Assembly: GCF_028023875.1 (NCBI RefSeq)
Contig: NZ_JAQIPB010000001.1
Coordinates: 682,001 to 746,000 of the forward strand
Direction: 5' to 3'
DNA from: Xenophilus arseniciresistens
GTDB lineage: Bacteria; Pseudomonadota; Gammaproteobacteria; Burkholderiales; Burkholderiaceae_C
Length of the DNA stretch: 64,000 bases
The position numbers and the translations under genes are program-made. Below are positions 16,491 through 24,824 of the stretch, one piece after another (positions within the stretch are counted from its first letter, which is position 1; each line of letters opens with the position of its first letter). The notes under the pieces are model-generated. The model made no database searches and was not told the origin of the DNA. It saw nothing but the letters and a program-made list of their open reading frames with translations.

Positions 16491-19172
16491 TCAGCGCTGC
16501 AGGTCGCGCGCCCGCGCGACTGCGGCGTCCCGCGCGCTGACGCCCAGCTTGAGATAGATGTTCTTGAGATGCCACTTCACCGTCTCGGGCGAGAGGCCCA
16601 GAACCCGCGCGATCTTCTTGTTGGGCAATGCCTGGGCCAGCAGGCCGAGGATCTCCAGCTCACGCTCCTTGAGCGGCTCCAGCGGCTCGCGCTGCGCCGC
16701 CGGCGCCTGCGCAACGCCGTGCAGCGCGCGCTGGCGGCCCGCCACGTCCAGCAGGCGCTGCGCGTAGAACGCCAGCACCGGCTCCAGCGTGCCTGACTCC
16801 ACCAGCCCGTGCAGCGCGGCCGGCACGCGGCGCGAGACGTCCAGCAAGGTGTGAACCAGCCCCAGACGATGGCCCAGGCGCAGCGCGTCGATCAGCATCG
16901 GGACGGCCTCGGCCTCGTTGCCGAGGTTTCGCTCCACCAGCGCAAGCTGCGCCAGAAGCGCCGCCGCAGGCCGAAGCCGACCCGCGGCCTGAAAGCGCTG
17001 CAACAGCGCGCGCAGCCCATCGGCGGCAGGCGCCAGTTCGCCGCGATTGAGGTGCACGGCGATCTGTGCCCGTTCGGCCAGGCGCATGATCTCCTGCGAG
17101 ACCGAATCCTCCTGGCCGCGGCGTCTGGCTGCCAGCTCGTCCAGCTTGCACAGGGCTTCCGACACCGCGAGCATCTCACCGCGTTGCTGCTGCAGGCGCA
17201 CGCGCAGGCACAGCGCGTGCGCCTGCAGCCGGGGCAGTTCGCGCCGCGCGGCATGGTCTTCCAGCCGATCGAGCTGAGCCAGCGCTTCGAGCCGCCGGCC
17301 GCACAGCCAGTGCGCGCTGGCCAGGACCAGGGCAGCACGCAGGATGGCTTCGGGAATGCCCGCATGCTCGATCAGGTCCATGCGCGAGTCCAGCAGGGCA
17401 CATGCGGCGTCCAGCTCGTCCATTTCATACAGCACGTCGCCCAGAAGTGCCGCGGCAAGCTGGGACAGCTGCACGCCCGCGGGGCCGTCGCATTCGGCGT
17501 CGAGCACCTGCCGGTACAGGTGTTCCGCATCGCCCATGCGGCCCTCCAGCGTGTGAAGCAGCCCTTCAAGACACATGCCGGTCAGGCGAGCCACCGGTCC
17601 ATCGTGCTGCGCATGGCGCCGCCCCAGCACCTCGCGCGCAAGCGCGTACTCGCCTCGCGCCAAATGCGTCCAGGCCGTCAGATTCGCGCGGGTGGAGCGC
17701 AAGAGCGCGTCGGCGCCCGCGGGAAGCGACTCCAGGCAGCCCAGCGCGCGCGCAGCAGCATCGACATCGTCGCGATGCAGCGCGGTGGCGCAGTGCAGCA
17801 AATCCAGTTCGGCGCGTTGCAAGGGCGTCAGCGGCTCTCCCGCCAGCGCAGCCAGGCCGGCATCCAGCGCGGCGAACTCGCGCGAATTCAGATGCACATG
17901 GGCCTGCGCAAGACGCAGGCCCACATGCCGCTGCAGCAATTGCACCGGCAGCCGCCGCAGCAGAGATTTGATCAGCGCGAATTCCCCCCGCTCCAGCAGT
18001 TCGCGCGAACAGTCCGAAAGCATCGCGACGGCGGCCTCGGCCTCGCCGGCCAGGACGGCGTGATGCACGGCTTCCGAGACGATCTGATGGACCGCGAACC
18101 AGCGCCAGGCGCGACGATGCAGCGAGGGCAGGGTTTCGCCCTCGCCGCCTTCGATCCTGGCTTGCAGGACTTCGCGCAGCAGCGGGTGCAGCCGCCACCA
18201 GACATGCTGGCCGCGCTCCTGCTCCTGGGCGATGAAGAGGCTGTCGCGCTCCAGCGCCGCCAGGCGCTGCTCGATCTGCGCTGGGCTGCGCGCGCCGTCC
18301 AGCAACGCGGCGCCCAGATCGGCGCAGACGCGATGACAGATGGCGACGCGGGTGAGCAGCTCGACGTCGGCCGCAGACAGGTGTTCGAGCACATGCTGCT
18401 CAAAGTAGGCCGCAAAACTTCCTGCATCCCTCAGCGGCATCTCGGGCAACGGCGTGGCTGGCTCCTTGTAGTGCAGGCACAGCAATTGAAGCCCTGCGAT
18501 CCAGCCATCGGTGCGCTTGTGCAGGCGCATGGCCTCCTGCTGCGCAAGCGCGCCCAGCCGGCTCTGCACAAACTGCTGCGACTCCGCCAGCGAAAAGCGA
18601 AGGTCGGGCCAGGAGAAATCGACCGCCATCTGGCGTTGCCGCAGTCGGGCGACCGCCGTGCCCAGCGGATGCTGCGGGGCTTCGCGGCAGGCCAGCACCA
18701 AGTGGAACGCGGACGGCGCATAGTCCAGCAGCCAGGTGAGCGCCTGCAAGGTGGGCGCCGTCGTGAGCAGATGGACGTCGTCGATCATCAGGACCAGTTC
18801 GCCGCTGCGGGCTGCCAGGCCCTGGGCCAGCGCGATCATGCAGTGCTCCACCGCATCGGCATCGCGCGGCCCTTCGCCAGCCAGCAGCGCTGCGGGCCGG
18901 ACCAAGGCCGGGTCCAGGCCACCCAGGCTTGCGATCAGTCCCTGCAGGAAGGTGTCGAGATCGCCGTCCTCCTGTGACAGCGACAGCCAGGCGACCTCGA
19001 AGCCGTGCGTCAGCAGTTGCCCGCGCATGGCCAGCAGCAGTGATGTCTTGCCACTGCCGGGTGGCCCCTGAAGAACGATGCAGCGCTTGCGACGCGCGTC
19101 CATCAGCCGATTCACCAGCGAGGTGCGGGGCACCATGCCCGAGGCAAGGCGGGGAGCGAGCGTGCGTGTCAT
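16491..19172 (-). CDS. MalT-like LuxR-family ATP-dependent regulator
   Basis: 893 aa, the size of the LAL/MalT family. The N-terminal STAND ATPase has Walker A QGPPGSGKTSLL (about residues 35-46) and Walker B LVLMIDDVHLL. The middle about 450 residues form helical TPR-like repeats, and the C-terminal HTH is of LuxR type (ERELEILGLLAQALPNKKIA, then LSPETVKWHLKNIYLKLGV). Such proteins bind an inducer, multimerise with ATP and activate catabolic operons. It is convergent with the SDR operon and divergent from the MaoC-like gene, so both are candidate targets. The inducer is unknown. Confidence 0.92.
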   Translation of the reverse strand: MTRTLAPRLASGMVPRTSLVNRLMDARRKRCIVLQGPPGSGKTSLLLAMRGQLLTHGFEVAWLSLSQEDGDLDTFLQGLIASLGGLDPALVRPAALLAGEGPRDADAVEHCMIALAQGLAARSGELVLMIDDVHLLTTAPTLQALTWLLDYAPSAFHLVLACREAPQHPLGTAVARLRQRQMAVDFSWPDLRFSLAESQQFVQSRLGALAQQEAMRLHKRTDGWIAGLQLLCLHYKEPATPLPEMPLRDAGSFAAYFEQHVLEHLSAADVELLTRVAICHRVCADLGAALLDGARSPAQIEQRLAALERDSLFIAQEQERGQHVWWRLHPLLREVLQARIEGGEGETLPSLHRRAWRWFAVHQIVSEAVHHAVLAGEAEAAVAMLSDCSRELLERGEFALIKSLLRRLPVQLLQRHVGLRLAQAHVHLNSREFAALDAGLAALAGEPLTPLQRAELDLLHCATALHRDDVDAAARALGCLESLPAGADALLRSTRANLTAWTHLARGEYALAREVLGRRHAQHDGPVARLTGMCLEGLLHTLEGRMGDAEHLYRQVLDAECDGPAGVQLSQLAAALLGDVLYEMDELDAACALLDSRMDLIEHAGIPEAILRAALVLASAHWLCGRRLEALAQLDRLEDHAARRELPRLQAHALCLRVRLQQQRGEMLAVSEALCKLDELAARRRGQEDSVSQEIMRLAERAQIAVHLNRGELAPAADGLRALLQRFQAAGRLRPAAALLAQLALVERNLGNEAEAVPMLIDALRLGHRLGLVHTLLDVSRRVPAALHGLVESGTLEPVLAFYAQRLLDVAGRQRALHGVAQAPAAQREPLEPLKERELEILGLLAQALPNKKIARVLGLSPETVKWHLKNIYLKLGVSARDAAVARARDLQR

Positions 19173-19385
19173 GGACGGCGCATCGCAGACCGTGACGACA
19201 AAGGCGTGAAAGGCGCGCGATCACCGTGACGCAAGAGCATGATTTCATGATACCGGCGGGCTTCGCCGCTGCATCGTCGATGGAGCACACCACCCGTTGC
19301 GGGGGGCGCCCGCAGCAGCCGCCGACCCCAGAATGCGCTGGCCCATTCATGCAATGGCATGCAGAGGCATTCACCAAGGACTGCA

Positions 19386-19868
19386 ATGAAGATGATGGAC
19401 AGGGCGCTCTATTGGGATGATCTGGCGCCAGGCCTGCGGCACCGCTCCGGCGGCCGCACGATCACCGAGACCGACCTCGTGAATTTCGTCAATGCGAGCT
19501 GGTTGACCGAAGGTCTGTTCACGAGCGTGGACGACGCCGAGCGCGCCCACAGTGCGCTGTCGGGCCGGGTGGTGCCCGGCGCGCTCGTCTATGCCTATGC
19601 CGAGGGCCTGGCCAAACGCACGATGGAAGGCATCGGGCTGGCCTTTCTGGAAGCCACGCTGGTGATGAAGGCGCCCACGCGCGTGGGCGATACCCTCCAT
19701 GTGGAGTGCGAAGTCATTGAGCGAAGACTGACTTCCAAGCCCGGGCGCGCAATCCTGCGATCGCGCATCGACGTGCTCAACCAGGAAGGGACGACGGTGC
19801 TGAGCTATACCGCCGTCCGCCTGGTCCGTGCGCCCGCGGAGGAAGCCGCGCCGGCGGCTGCGGCCTGA
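19386..19868 (+). CDS. MaoC-like hot-dog domain protein
   Basis: 160 aa. The overall pattern (YWDDLAPGLRHRSGGRTITETDLVNFVNAS, then GRVVPGALVYAYAEGL, then APTRVGDTLHVECEV) is that of MaoC-type enoyl-CoA hydratases. The usual catalytic stretch with Asp and His (GDxNPIHxD) is replaced by a shifted sequence (TSVDDAERAHSALSG), so canonical hydratase activity is uncertain. It lies divergent from the MalT-like regulator and just upstream of a Bug protein. Start 19386 (MKMMDRALYW) fits family N-termini. Confidence 0.82.
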   Translation: MKMMDRALYWDDLAPGLRHRSGGRTITETDLVNFVNASWLTEGLFTSVDDAERAHSALSGRVVPGALVYAYAEGLAKRTMEGIGLAFLEATLVMKAPTRVGDTLHVECEVIERRLTSKPGRAILRSRIDVLNQEGTTVLSYTAVRLVRAPAEEAAPAAAA

Positions 19869-19923
19869 TCGAGCGCCCGCAGCGGCGCAGGCTCTAGACC
19901 CAAGAATGAACGGAGACAACCCG

Positions 19924-20910
19924 ATGCACCATGGCCTTACCCGCCGCAGCCTCACCGGCCTGCTGGCCTCGTCAGCGCTGGCCTGCGCGCTGCCTGTGCG
20001 CGCCCATAGCTATCCGTCCCGAAGTCTGCGCATGGTGCTGCCGGTGGGCACTGGCGGCGGCGGTGACACCTTGGGCCGCGTGATCGCCGAGCAGCTCTCG
20101 ACGCAGATCAGGCAGCCGGTGATCGTGGAGAACAAGCCTGGCGCCGATGGCCTCATCGCCATGCAGTCGCTGTTGTCGGCACCGGCCGACGGCTACACCA
20201 TGCTGCTGATCGGCCCTCAGCCCATGGTCTTCAACCCGTTGCTGCGCACCAACCTGCCCTACACGCCCACCGACCTGGTTCCGGTGATCGGTGTTTCCCG
20301 CGCATGGACCGTGCTGGTCGCGGCTGCGAACTCGAGATTCAGCACGCTGGCTGACCTGCAGACGGCCATGCGCAAGGAACCCGAGGCCGTGTCACTGGGC
20401 ACCTCGGGCCTGTCCTACCAGGTCGGCGCCACGCTGCTGGGCACGAAGATGGGCGGCAGGTTCCGCCACGTCAGCTACAGGAGCTTTCCGCAGATCCTGA
20501 ACGATCTGAACGTGGGTGTGCTGGACCTTGCGCTGGTCGACACCACGCCGGTCGTGCCGCTGGCCGCGGCAGGCAAGCTGCGGGTGCTGGCCAGCGCATC
20601 GAAGGAGCGCGAGCCCGTCCTTGCAGACGTTCCCACCGTGCGCGAAAGCGGCATCGATTTCGATTTCGCGCTCTGGACGGCATTGGCCGTGCGCGCCGGC
20701 ACCCCGGGCGAGATCGTGCGCAGCCTGGAGGCCGAGCTGCGCAAGACGCTGACAGGCAACGCCTTGCGCGACTTCGCGCAGCGGCTGGGCACCACCCGGC
20801 TGTCGCCTGTGAGCGGCAGCGAGATCGATGCCGAAGTGGCCAGCGGCCTGGCGCGATTCAAGGATCCTGTGGCGGAGATCGCCGCCCAGATCGGCGTCGA
20901 GAAGCGCTGA
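19924..20910 (+). CDS. Bug/TctC-family tripartite tricarboxylate binding protein
   Basis: 328 aa with an N-terminal signal peptide (RRSLTGLLASSALACALPVRAHS), hence periplasmic. Family blocks are YPSRSLRMVLPVGTGGGGDTLGR, VIVENKPGADGLIA, PADGYTMLL and LADVPTVRESG. Bug proteins bind small carboxylates for TctAB permeases or act in sensing. No TctA/TctB is near. The start at 19924 is supported by ACGGAGA about 9 nt upstream, while 19906 would add MNGDNP. It follows the MaoC-like gene and may scavenge the acid used by this cluster. Confidence 0.92.
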   Translation: MHHGLTRRSLTGLLASSALACALPVRAHSYPSRSLRMVLPVGTGGGGDTLGRVIAEQLSTQIRQPVIVENKPGADGLIAMQSLLSAPADGYTMLLIGPQPMVFNPLLRTNLPYTPTDLVPVIGVSRAWTVLVAAANSRFSTLADLQTAMRKEPEAVSLGTSGLSYQVGATLLGTKMGGRFRHVSYRSFPQILNDLNVGVLDLALVDTTPVVPLAAAGKLRVLASASKEREPVLADVPTVRESGIDFDFALWTALAVRAGTPGEIVRSLEAELRKTLTGNALRDFAQRLGTTRLSPVSGSEIDAEVASGLARFKDPVAEIAAQIGVEKR

Positions 20911-20914
20911 GGCA

Positions 20915-20932
20915 CCCCGGCCAAAGCCGGGG
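20915..20932. terminator. Strong GC hairpin between convergent genes
   Basis: CCCCGGC-CAAA-GCCGGGG is a perfect 7-bp stem with a tetraloop, just after the Bug stop and before the convergent RcnB-like gene end. No T-run follows on either strand. Confidence 0.5.
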
Positions 20933-20949
20933 CGACCTGCTGACCTGGC

Positions 20950-21387
20950 TCAGTTGTTGGCCAGGATCAGCGAGGTGATCACACCCGTGGCCAGCGCGAC
21001 CAGCGCGAAGTCCGAAGAACCGACCTGCACCCACTGCTGGCCCTGCGGCGGCGCGGAGAGGTGGTAGGCGCGCCAGTCGTTGACCCGGTGCTGGTGGCCG
21101 CGCCACTCGGCCGGCAGGCGCTGGCCGCGGTAGAACTGCGGCTGCGGGCCGTAGGCACGATAGTCGCGATAGTCACGGCGGTCGTAGCGGTCATGACGGT
21201 CGCCATGGTCATGGCGCTCGTAGCGGCGCTCGGGAGCGTGGCCACGCCATGCCTCATGACGCTGCGAGTAGCCGGGATGGTCGTCCCGGTCGCGTCCGTC
21301 GCGATGGCCGTGCTGGGCATGGGCGCCGACGGAGGCCAGACCCAGGGTGGCAGCCAGTGCGGCGGCGGTGAGCTTCGAGAGTTTCAT
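20950..21387 (-). CDS. RcnB-family periplasmic protein
   Basis: 145 aa. A signal peptide (MKLSKLTAAALAATLGLASVGAHA) is followed by a His/Asp/Arg/Tyr-rich low-complexity stretch (residues about 27-85). The RcnB-type C-terminus then follows (DWRAYHLSAPPQGQQWVQVG and a hydrophobic ALVALATGVITSLIL tail). RcnB of E. coli modulates nickel/cobalt efflux, and many paralogues have no tested function. The His-rich part could bind metal. The start at 21387 is the ATG that begins the signal peptide. Confidence 0.8.
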   Translation of the reverse strand: MKLSKLTAAALAATLGLASVGAHAQHGHRDGRDRDDHPGYSQRHEAWRGHAPERRYERHDHGDRHDRYDRRDYRDYRAYGPQPQFYRGQRLPAEWRGHQHRVNDWRAYHLSAPPQGQQWVQVGSSDFALVALATGVITSLILANN

Positions 21388-21527
21388 GTGCGTGTTCCCC
21401 TTTTCGTTGAACGACGCCTCGATCTTGTGCCCCGAATGTTGCGCTCGCGCCTGTGCGGCGCAGCGATGTGCAAAGTCGCGTGAAGGGCTGGTGAAGAGGG
21501 GTGTCCAGTTGCGAGGGGCGGGCCCGT

Positions 21528-21932
21528 TCAAGGGGCAGGGCGCACGCGCTCGGACACTTCCACGCAGAACTGCCAGACGTCGCCGCGGATCACCTCGCCG
21601 CCGGCCAGCAGGTTCTGGATGCGCTCGCTCCAGGCCGGGTCCGAGATGTGGGCCAGGGGCATGTCGGCGAACAGGCGGTTCTCGCGCCTGTAGTCGTGCA
21701 CCACGCGCACATTGCTCAGGTGGCGGGACAGGGACACAAAAGCCATGAAGCGGTCCACGGCCGGGGCCGGGCCTTCGACGATGTGGAAGATGGCGGCACC
21801 GTCTTCGACGAGCGCACCGGTGATGCACTGCGCCAGCGCGGTCTGCCGGGCGGCCGGCACGAAGTCCGCAGCGGGCCATCGCCCCCATTTGCTGCGGGCC
21901 ACGTAGACCACCATCTTCACGAACTCGGCCAT
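21528..21932 (-). CDS. BLUF-like domain protein with altered flavin-site residues
   Basis: 134 aa. The sequence aligns across its length with BLUF photoreceptor domains: VVYVARS matches the first strand with the photoactive Tyr, and ITGALVEDGAAIFHIVEGP matches the ITGxLxxxGxxFxQxLEGP core. The later SRHLSNVRVVHDY and NRLFADMPL follow the family pattern. The key Gln of FxQxLEG is His here, and the Asn-rich flavin-binding helix (ARxNN) reads AARQTALAQ. It may therefore not bind FAD or may respond differently. The start at 21932 (MAEFVKMVVY) is preferred. Family call is by eye. Confidence 0.62.
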   Translation of the reverse strand: MAEFVKMVVYVARSKWGRWPAADFVPAARQTALAQCITGALVEDGAAIFHIVEGPAPAVDRFMAFVSLSRHLSNVRVVHDYRRENRLFADMPLAHISDPAWSERIQNLLAGGEVIRGDVWQFCVEVSERVRPAP

Positions 21933-22098
21933 GCCGCCATCCTTCTTTTTCTGCGCTTGTGCGCGCGCATCATCGACCGGTTGCGCGGACTCCGCGCGTC
22001 GCTCAAAAGTGTAAGAGCATGCAGCCCCGGCAGACACGCAGGAAGCGCGCCAGAGCACACGCCGGATGGCGCCGCAAGGCGGCGGCAGCGCCTGCGGA

Positions 22099-23322
22099 TC
22101 AGCGTGGCGCCGGCGCCGGACCCAGCACGTCCGCCACGCGCAGATCGGCCAGCGCCCCGCCCTGCCAGAGTGCCTGCACCGAAGGTTCGCGCGGCAGCAT
22201 CAACGCCTGCGCCAGCGGGGCCAGCGCCGTGCGCTCGGGGTCGATCAGCAGCACATGCCGCGGCGAATCGCTCAGCGGGTCGTCGGCCACTTCCACGGCC
22301 CAGTCCAGCGTGGCCAGGGTCTTGAGCACGGGCGCCAGCTGCAGCACGCCCACGCGCAGGCGCTGGGCCAGCTCGGGCACCGTCAGGCCGCGGCGCGGGC
22401 CTTCGCGCGCGGCGCACAGCTGCTGCAGCACTTCCACGGCCAGCTGCATGTTCCAGCCCGGCGCGCCGCCGGGGCGGGCCACGCCGGTCAGCAGGCTGGG
22501 CAGGTAGGCGGCCATCACGGCGCCCAGCAGCACGATGACCCATGCCACGTAGATCCAGATCAGCAGGATGGGCACCGTGGCGAAAGCCCCGTACATCACC
22601 GAATAGGTGGGCACCGAGCCCAGGTACAGGCCCAGCACGCGCTTGGCCAGCGCGATGGCCACGGCCACGAACAGCCCCCCGGCCCAGGCATGCGACCAGC
22701 GCACGCGCGTGTTGGGCACATAGTGATAGAGCGCCGCCACGCCGCCGGCCAGCAGCAGGAATTCGAGGCTGTCGAAGACCGGCCGCAGCAAGCCGCCGCC
22801 GTCGCCCACCACCCCGCGCGAGGCGGCGAAGACCCAGGCCGTGGTGGACAGGCTCAGCGCCAGCAGCAGCGGGCCCAGCGTCATCACGGCCCAGTAGACC
22901 AGCACGCGCTGGCCCAGCGGGCGCGGCGCGCTCACGCGCCAGATGCTGTTGAGCGTCTTGTCGATGGTCAGGATCAGCGCGATGGCCGTGGCCAGCAGCA
23001 CCACCAGGCCGGCCACGCCCAGGCTGCTGGCTGCGCTGGCGAACTGGTTGAGGTAGCCCAGCACCTGGCGCGCGATGTTGGGCGGGATCAGACTCTGGAC
23101 CAGCCAGCGCTCCAGGCCCTGCTGCAGATCGGCAAAGATGGGGAAAACCGTGAACAGCGCCAGCGCCACCGTGAAGAAGGGCACCAGCGCCATGGTGGTG
23201 GTGAAGGTGAGGCTGCTGGCCGTCAGGCCCAGGCGGTCTTCGCGGAAGCGTTCGCCCAACACCATCGCGGTGTTGCGCCACGGAAAGCGGCTCAGGTCCT
23301 GCCACAGTTGCTGGCGATTCAT
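22099..23322 (-). CDS. YihY/BrkB-family inner membrane protein
   Basis: 407 aa. The N-terminal about 290 residues have six hydrophobic helices with family marks: FREDRLGLTASSLTFTTTMALVPFF, the central IDKTLNSIWRV, and YHYVPNTRVRWSHAWAGG. The C-terminal about 110 residues look cytoplasmic and winged-helix-like (RRGLTVPELAQRLRVGVLQLAPVLKTLATL). Once called ribonuclease BN, the family is now regarded as membrane proteins of unclear function. The start at 23322 (MNRQQLWQDLSRF) matches homologues. Confidence 0.92.
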   Translation of the reverse strand: MNRQQLWQDLSRFPWRNTAMVLGERFREDRLGLTASSLTFTTTMALVPFFTVALALFTVFPIFADLQQGLERWLVQSLIPPNIARQVLGYLNQFASAASSLGVAGLVVLLATAIALILTIDKTLNSIWRVSAPRPLGQRVLVYWAVMTLGPLLLALSLSTTAWVFAASRGVVGDGGGLLRPVFDSLEFLLLAGGVAALYHYVPNTRVRWSHAWAGGLFVAVAIALAKRVLGLYLGSVPTYSVMYGAFATVPILLIWIYVAWVIVLLGAVMAAYLPSLLTGVARPGGAPGWNMQLAVEVLQQLCAAREGPRRGLTVPELAQRLRVGVLQLAPVLKTLATLDWAVEVADDPLSDSPRHVLLIDPERTALAPLAQALMLPREPSVQALWQGGALADLRVADVLGPAPAPR

Positions 23323-23413
23323 GCTCGGTATGATGCCACCCGCCTGGCCCACCCCTGGCCCAGCCCGGCGCAACGCCTGTTCGCAGCGCGCCCTCCGTGC
23401 ATTTCTCCGCTCC

Positions 23414-23806
23414 GTGAACCCAGCCCCTTCCCAGCCCCCCGTGATCGTCGACGCCACACGCTGGCTGGCCGTGGGCAGCCTGCTGGGCCTGATCGTGCTG
23501 GGGCTGGCCTGGGAGCTGTGGCTGGCGCCCCTGCGCCCCGGCGGCTCCTGGCTCGCGCTCAAGGTGCTGCCGCTCACGATCCCGCTGGCGGGCCTGCTCA
23601 AGCACCGCATGTACACCTACCGCTGGGTCAGCCTGCTGGTGTGGCTGTACTTCACCGAAGGCGTGGTGCGCGCCTGGAGCGACACACTGGCCCTGAGCCG
23701 TGCTCTGGCCGGCCTGGAAATCGTGCTGTGCCTGCTGCTGTTCGTCGCCTGCGCGGCCCATGTGCGGCTGCGGCTGCGCGCGGCCGGCAGGCTCAATCCT
23801 CGCTGA
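23414..23806 (+). CDS. DUF2069 membrane protein
   Basis: 130 aa with about four hydrophobic segments (LAVGSLLGLIVLGLAWELWL; LALKVLPLTIPLAGLL; VSLLVWLYFTEGVVRAW; ALAGLEIVLCLLLFVAC). The pattern KVLPLxIPLxGLLKxRxYTYxWxSLLxxLYFxEGVVRA is that of DUF2069 proteins, which in beta-proteobacteria sit near yihY. A GTG start at 23414 gives the usual length. Upstream ATG codons near 23330 are possible but would add a non-conserved stretch. The 3' end overlaps the convergent LysR gene by 14 bp. Confidence 0.82.
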   Translation: MNPAPSQPPVIVDATRWLAVGSLLGLIVLGLAWELWLAPLRPGGSWLALKVLPLTIPLAGLLKHRMYTYRWVSLLVWLYFTEGVVRAWSDTLALSRALAGLEIVLCLLLFVACAAHVRLRLRAAGRLNPR

Positions 23807-24740
23807 GCACGAAGCCCTGGCCGGGCTGCTGAGCCACGCGGCGCGCCTGTCGCACGATGGCTTCCTGGTACAGCGCCGCCGCCGCCGAGAGCGAGCGCCG
23901 CGGGTTGCGCAGCACCACAATGCGCCGTGCCAGCGCAGGCTCGGCCAGCAGCTTGAAGCTCAGCCCCTGAAAACCAGGGCTTTGCGCCACCAGAGCGGGC
24001 ACCAGCCCCAGGCCCAGCCCGGCGCGGATCGCCTGCTGCATCAGCGGCGGGTTCGACACGCGCAGCGCGGGCTCGCGCACGGCCACGGGCAGGCTGGCCT
24101 GCGCGCCCAGCAGCTCGCTGATGGCGGTGTCGCCCGTCAGCCCCACGAACACCTGCGTGGCCAGGTCGGCCCCCACCAGCCGGCGCTTGCGCAGCACCGG
24201 GTGGCCGGCCGGCGCCACCACGCCCAGGCGGTCGCTGAACAGCGGCAGCGCGTCCAGGTGCTGGGCCTGCGAATGCCAGCCGCCCACGCCGAAATCCACT
24301 TCGCCATCACGCACGCAACGCACGATCACGCCGCCGCTTTCCTCGCGCAGCACCACGCGGATGCCCGGGTGCGCTGCGCGCAGCGCGGGCAGGCAGGGCA
24401 GCACCACCGCGGCCAGCACCGAGGGCGCCGCGGCCAGCGTGAGCACGCCTTCGCGCAGCGACGCCAGCTCGTCCATGCGGCGCAGGCCGTGCTGAACCGA
24501 GCCCAGCGCCAGCCGCACGTCCTCGAGCAGCAGCCCGCCGGCCTGCGTGAGACCGCTGGTGCGCGTGGTGCGCTCCAGCAGGCGCACGCCGGCCGCTTCT
24601 TCCAACTGGCGGATCAGGCCCGACAGGGCCGACTGGGTGATGAACAGCTCGCGCGCGGCCGGCGCGAAGGCGCCATGCCGCGCCACGGCCTCGAAGGCGC
24701 GCAGCTGGCGCATGCTGACTTTGTTCGCAAGATCAAACAT
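23793..24740 (-). CDS. LysR-family transcriptional regulator
   Basis: 315 aa. The N-terminal winged HTH (MRQLRAFEAVARHGAFAPAARELFITQSALSG region, about residues 9-70) is followed by the periplasmic-binding-like effector domain. It is divergent from the FAD-linked oxidase gene (starts 85 bp apart) and probably regulates it. A dyad overlaps its own start codon (24739-24755), as expected for autoregulation. The effector may be the hydroxyacid oxidised by the neighbour, by inference only. Confidence 0.9.
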   Translation of the reverse strand: MFDLANKVSMRQLRAFEAVARHGAFAPAARELFITQSALSGLIRQLEEAAGVRLLERTTRTSGLTQAGGLLLEDVRLALGSVQHGLRRMDELASLREGVLTLAAAPSVLAAVVLPCLPALRAAHPGIRVVLREESGGVIVRCVRDGEVDFGVGGWHSQAQHLDALPLFSDRLGVVAPAGHPVLRKRRLVGADLATQVFVGLTGDTAISELLGAQASLPVAVREPALRVSNPPLMQQAIRAGLGLGLVPALVAQSPGFQGLSFKLLAEPALARRIVVLRNPRRSLSAAAALYQEAIVRQARRVAQQPGQGFVLSED

Positions 24741-24755
24741 AACTCTTCGAATTAT
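24739..24755. promoter_or_regulatory. Candidate LysR operator, ATAA-N9-TTAT dyad
   Basis: The 17-bp imperfect inverted repeat ATAACTCTTCGAATTAT lies in the divergent region between the LysR gene and the FAD-linked oxidase gene, overlapping the LysR start codon. LysR sites usually contain T-N11-A with dyad symmetry, which is consistent with this. Confidence 0.4.
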
Positions 24756-24824
24756 CAGGATTGGCAAACACAATGCCAGCGCTTAACCTTGGCCCTCCCC
24801 TTCCCCGTTTGTCCTGTTCCCTCG

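Noticed and set aside
16809-18977. 722-codon plus-strand open frame
   Set aside because: Shadow of the MalT-like regulator, whose Walker and LuxR motifs show the true frame.
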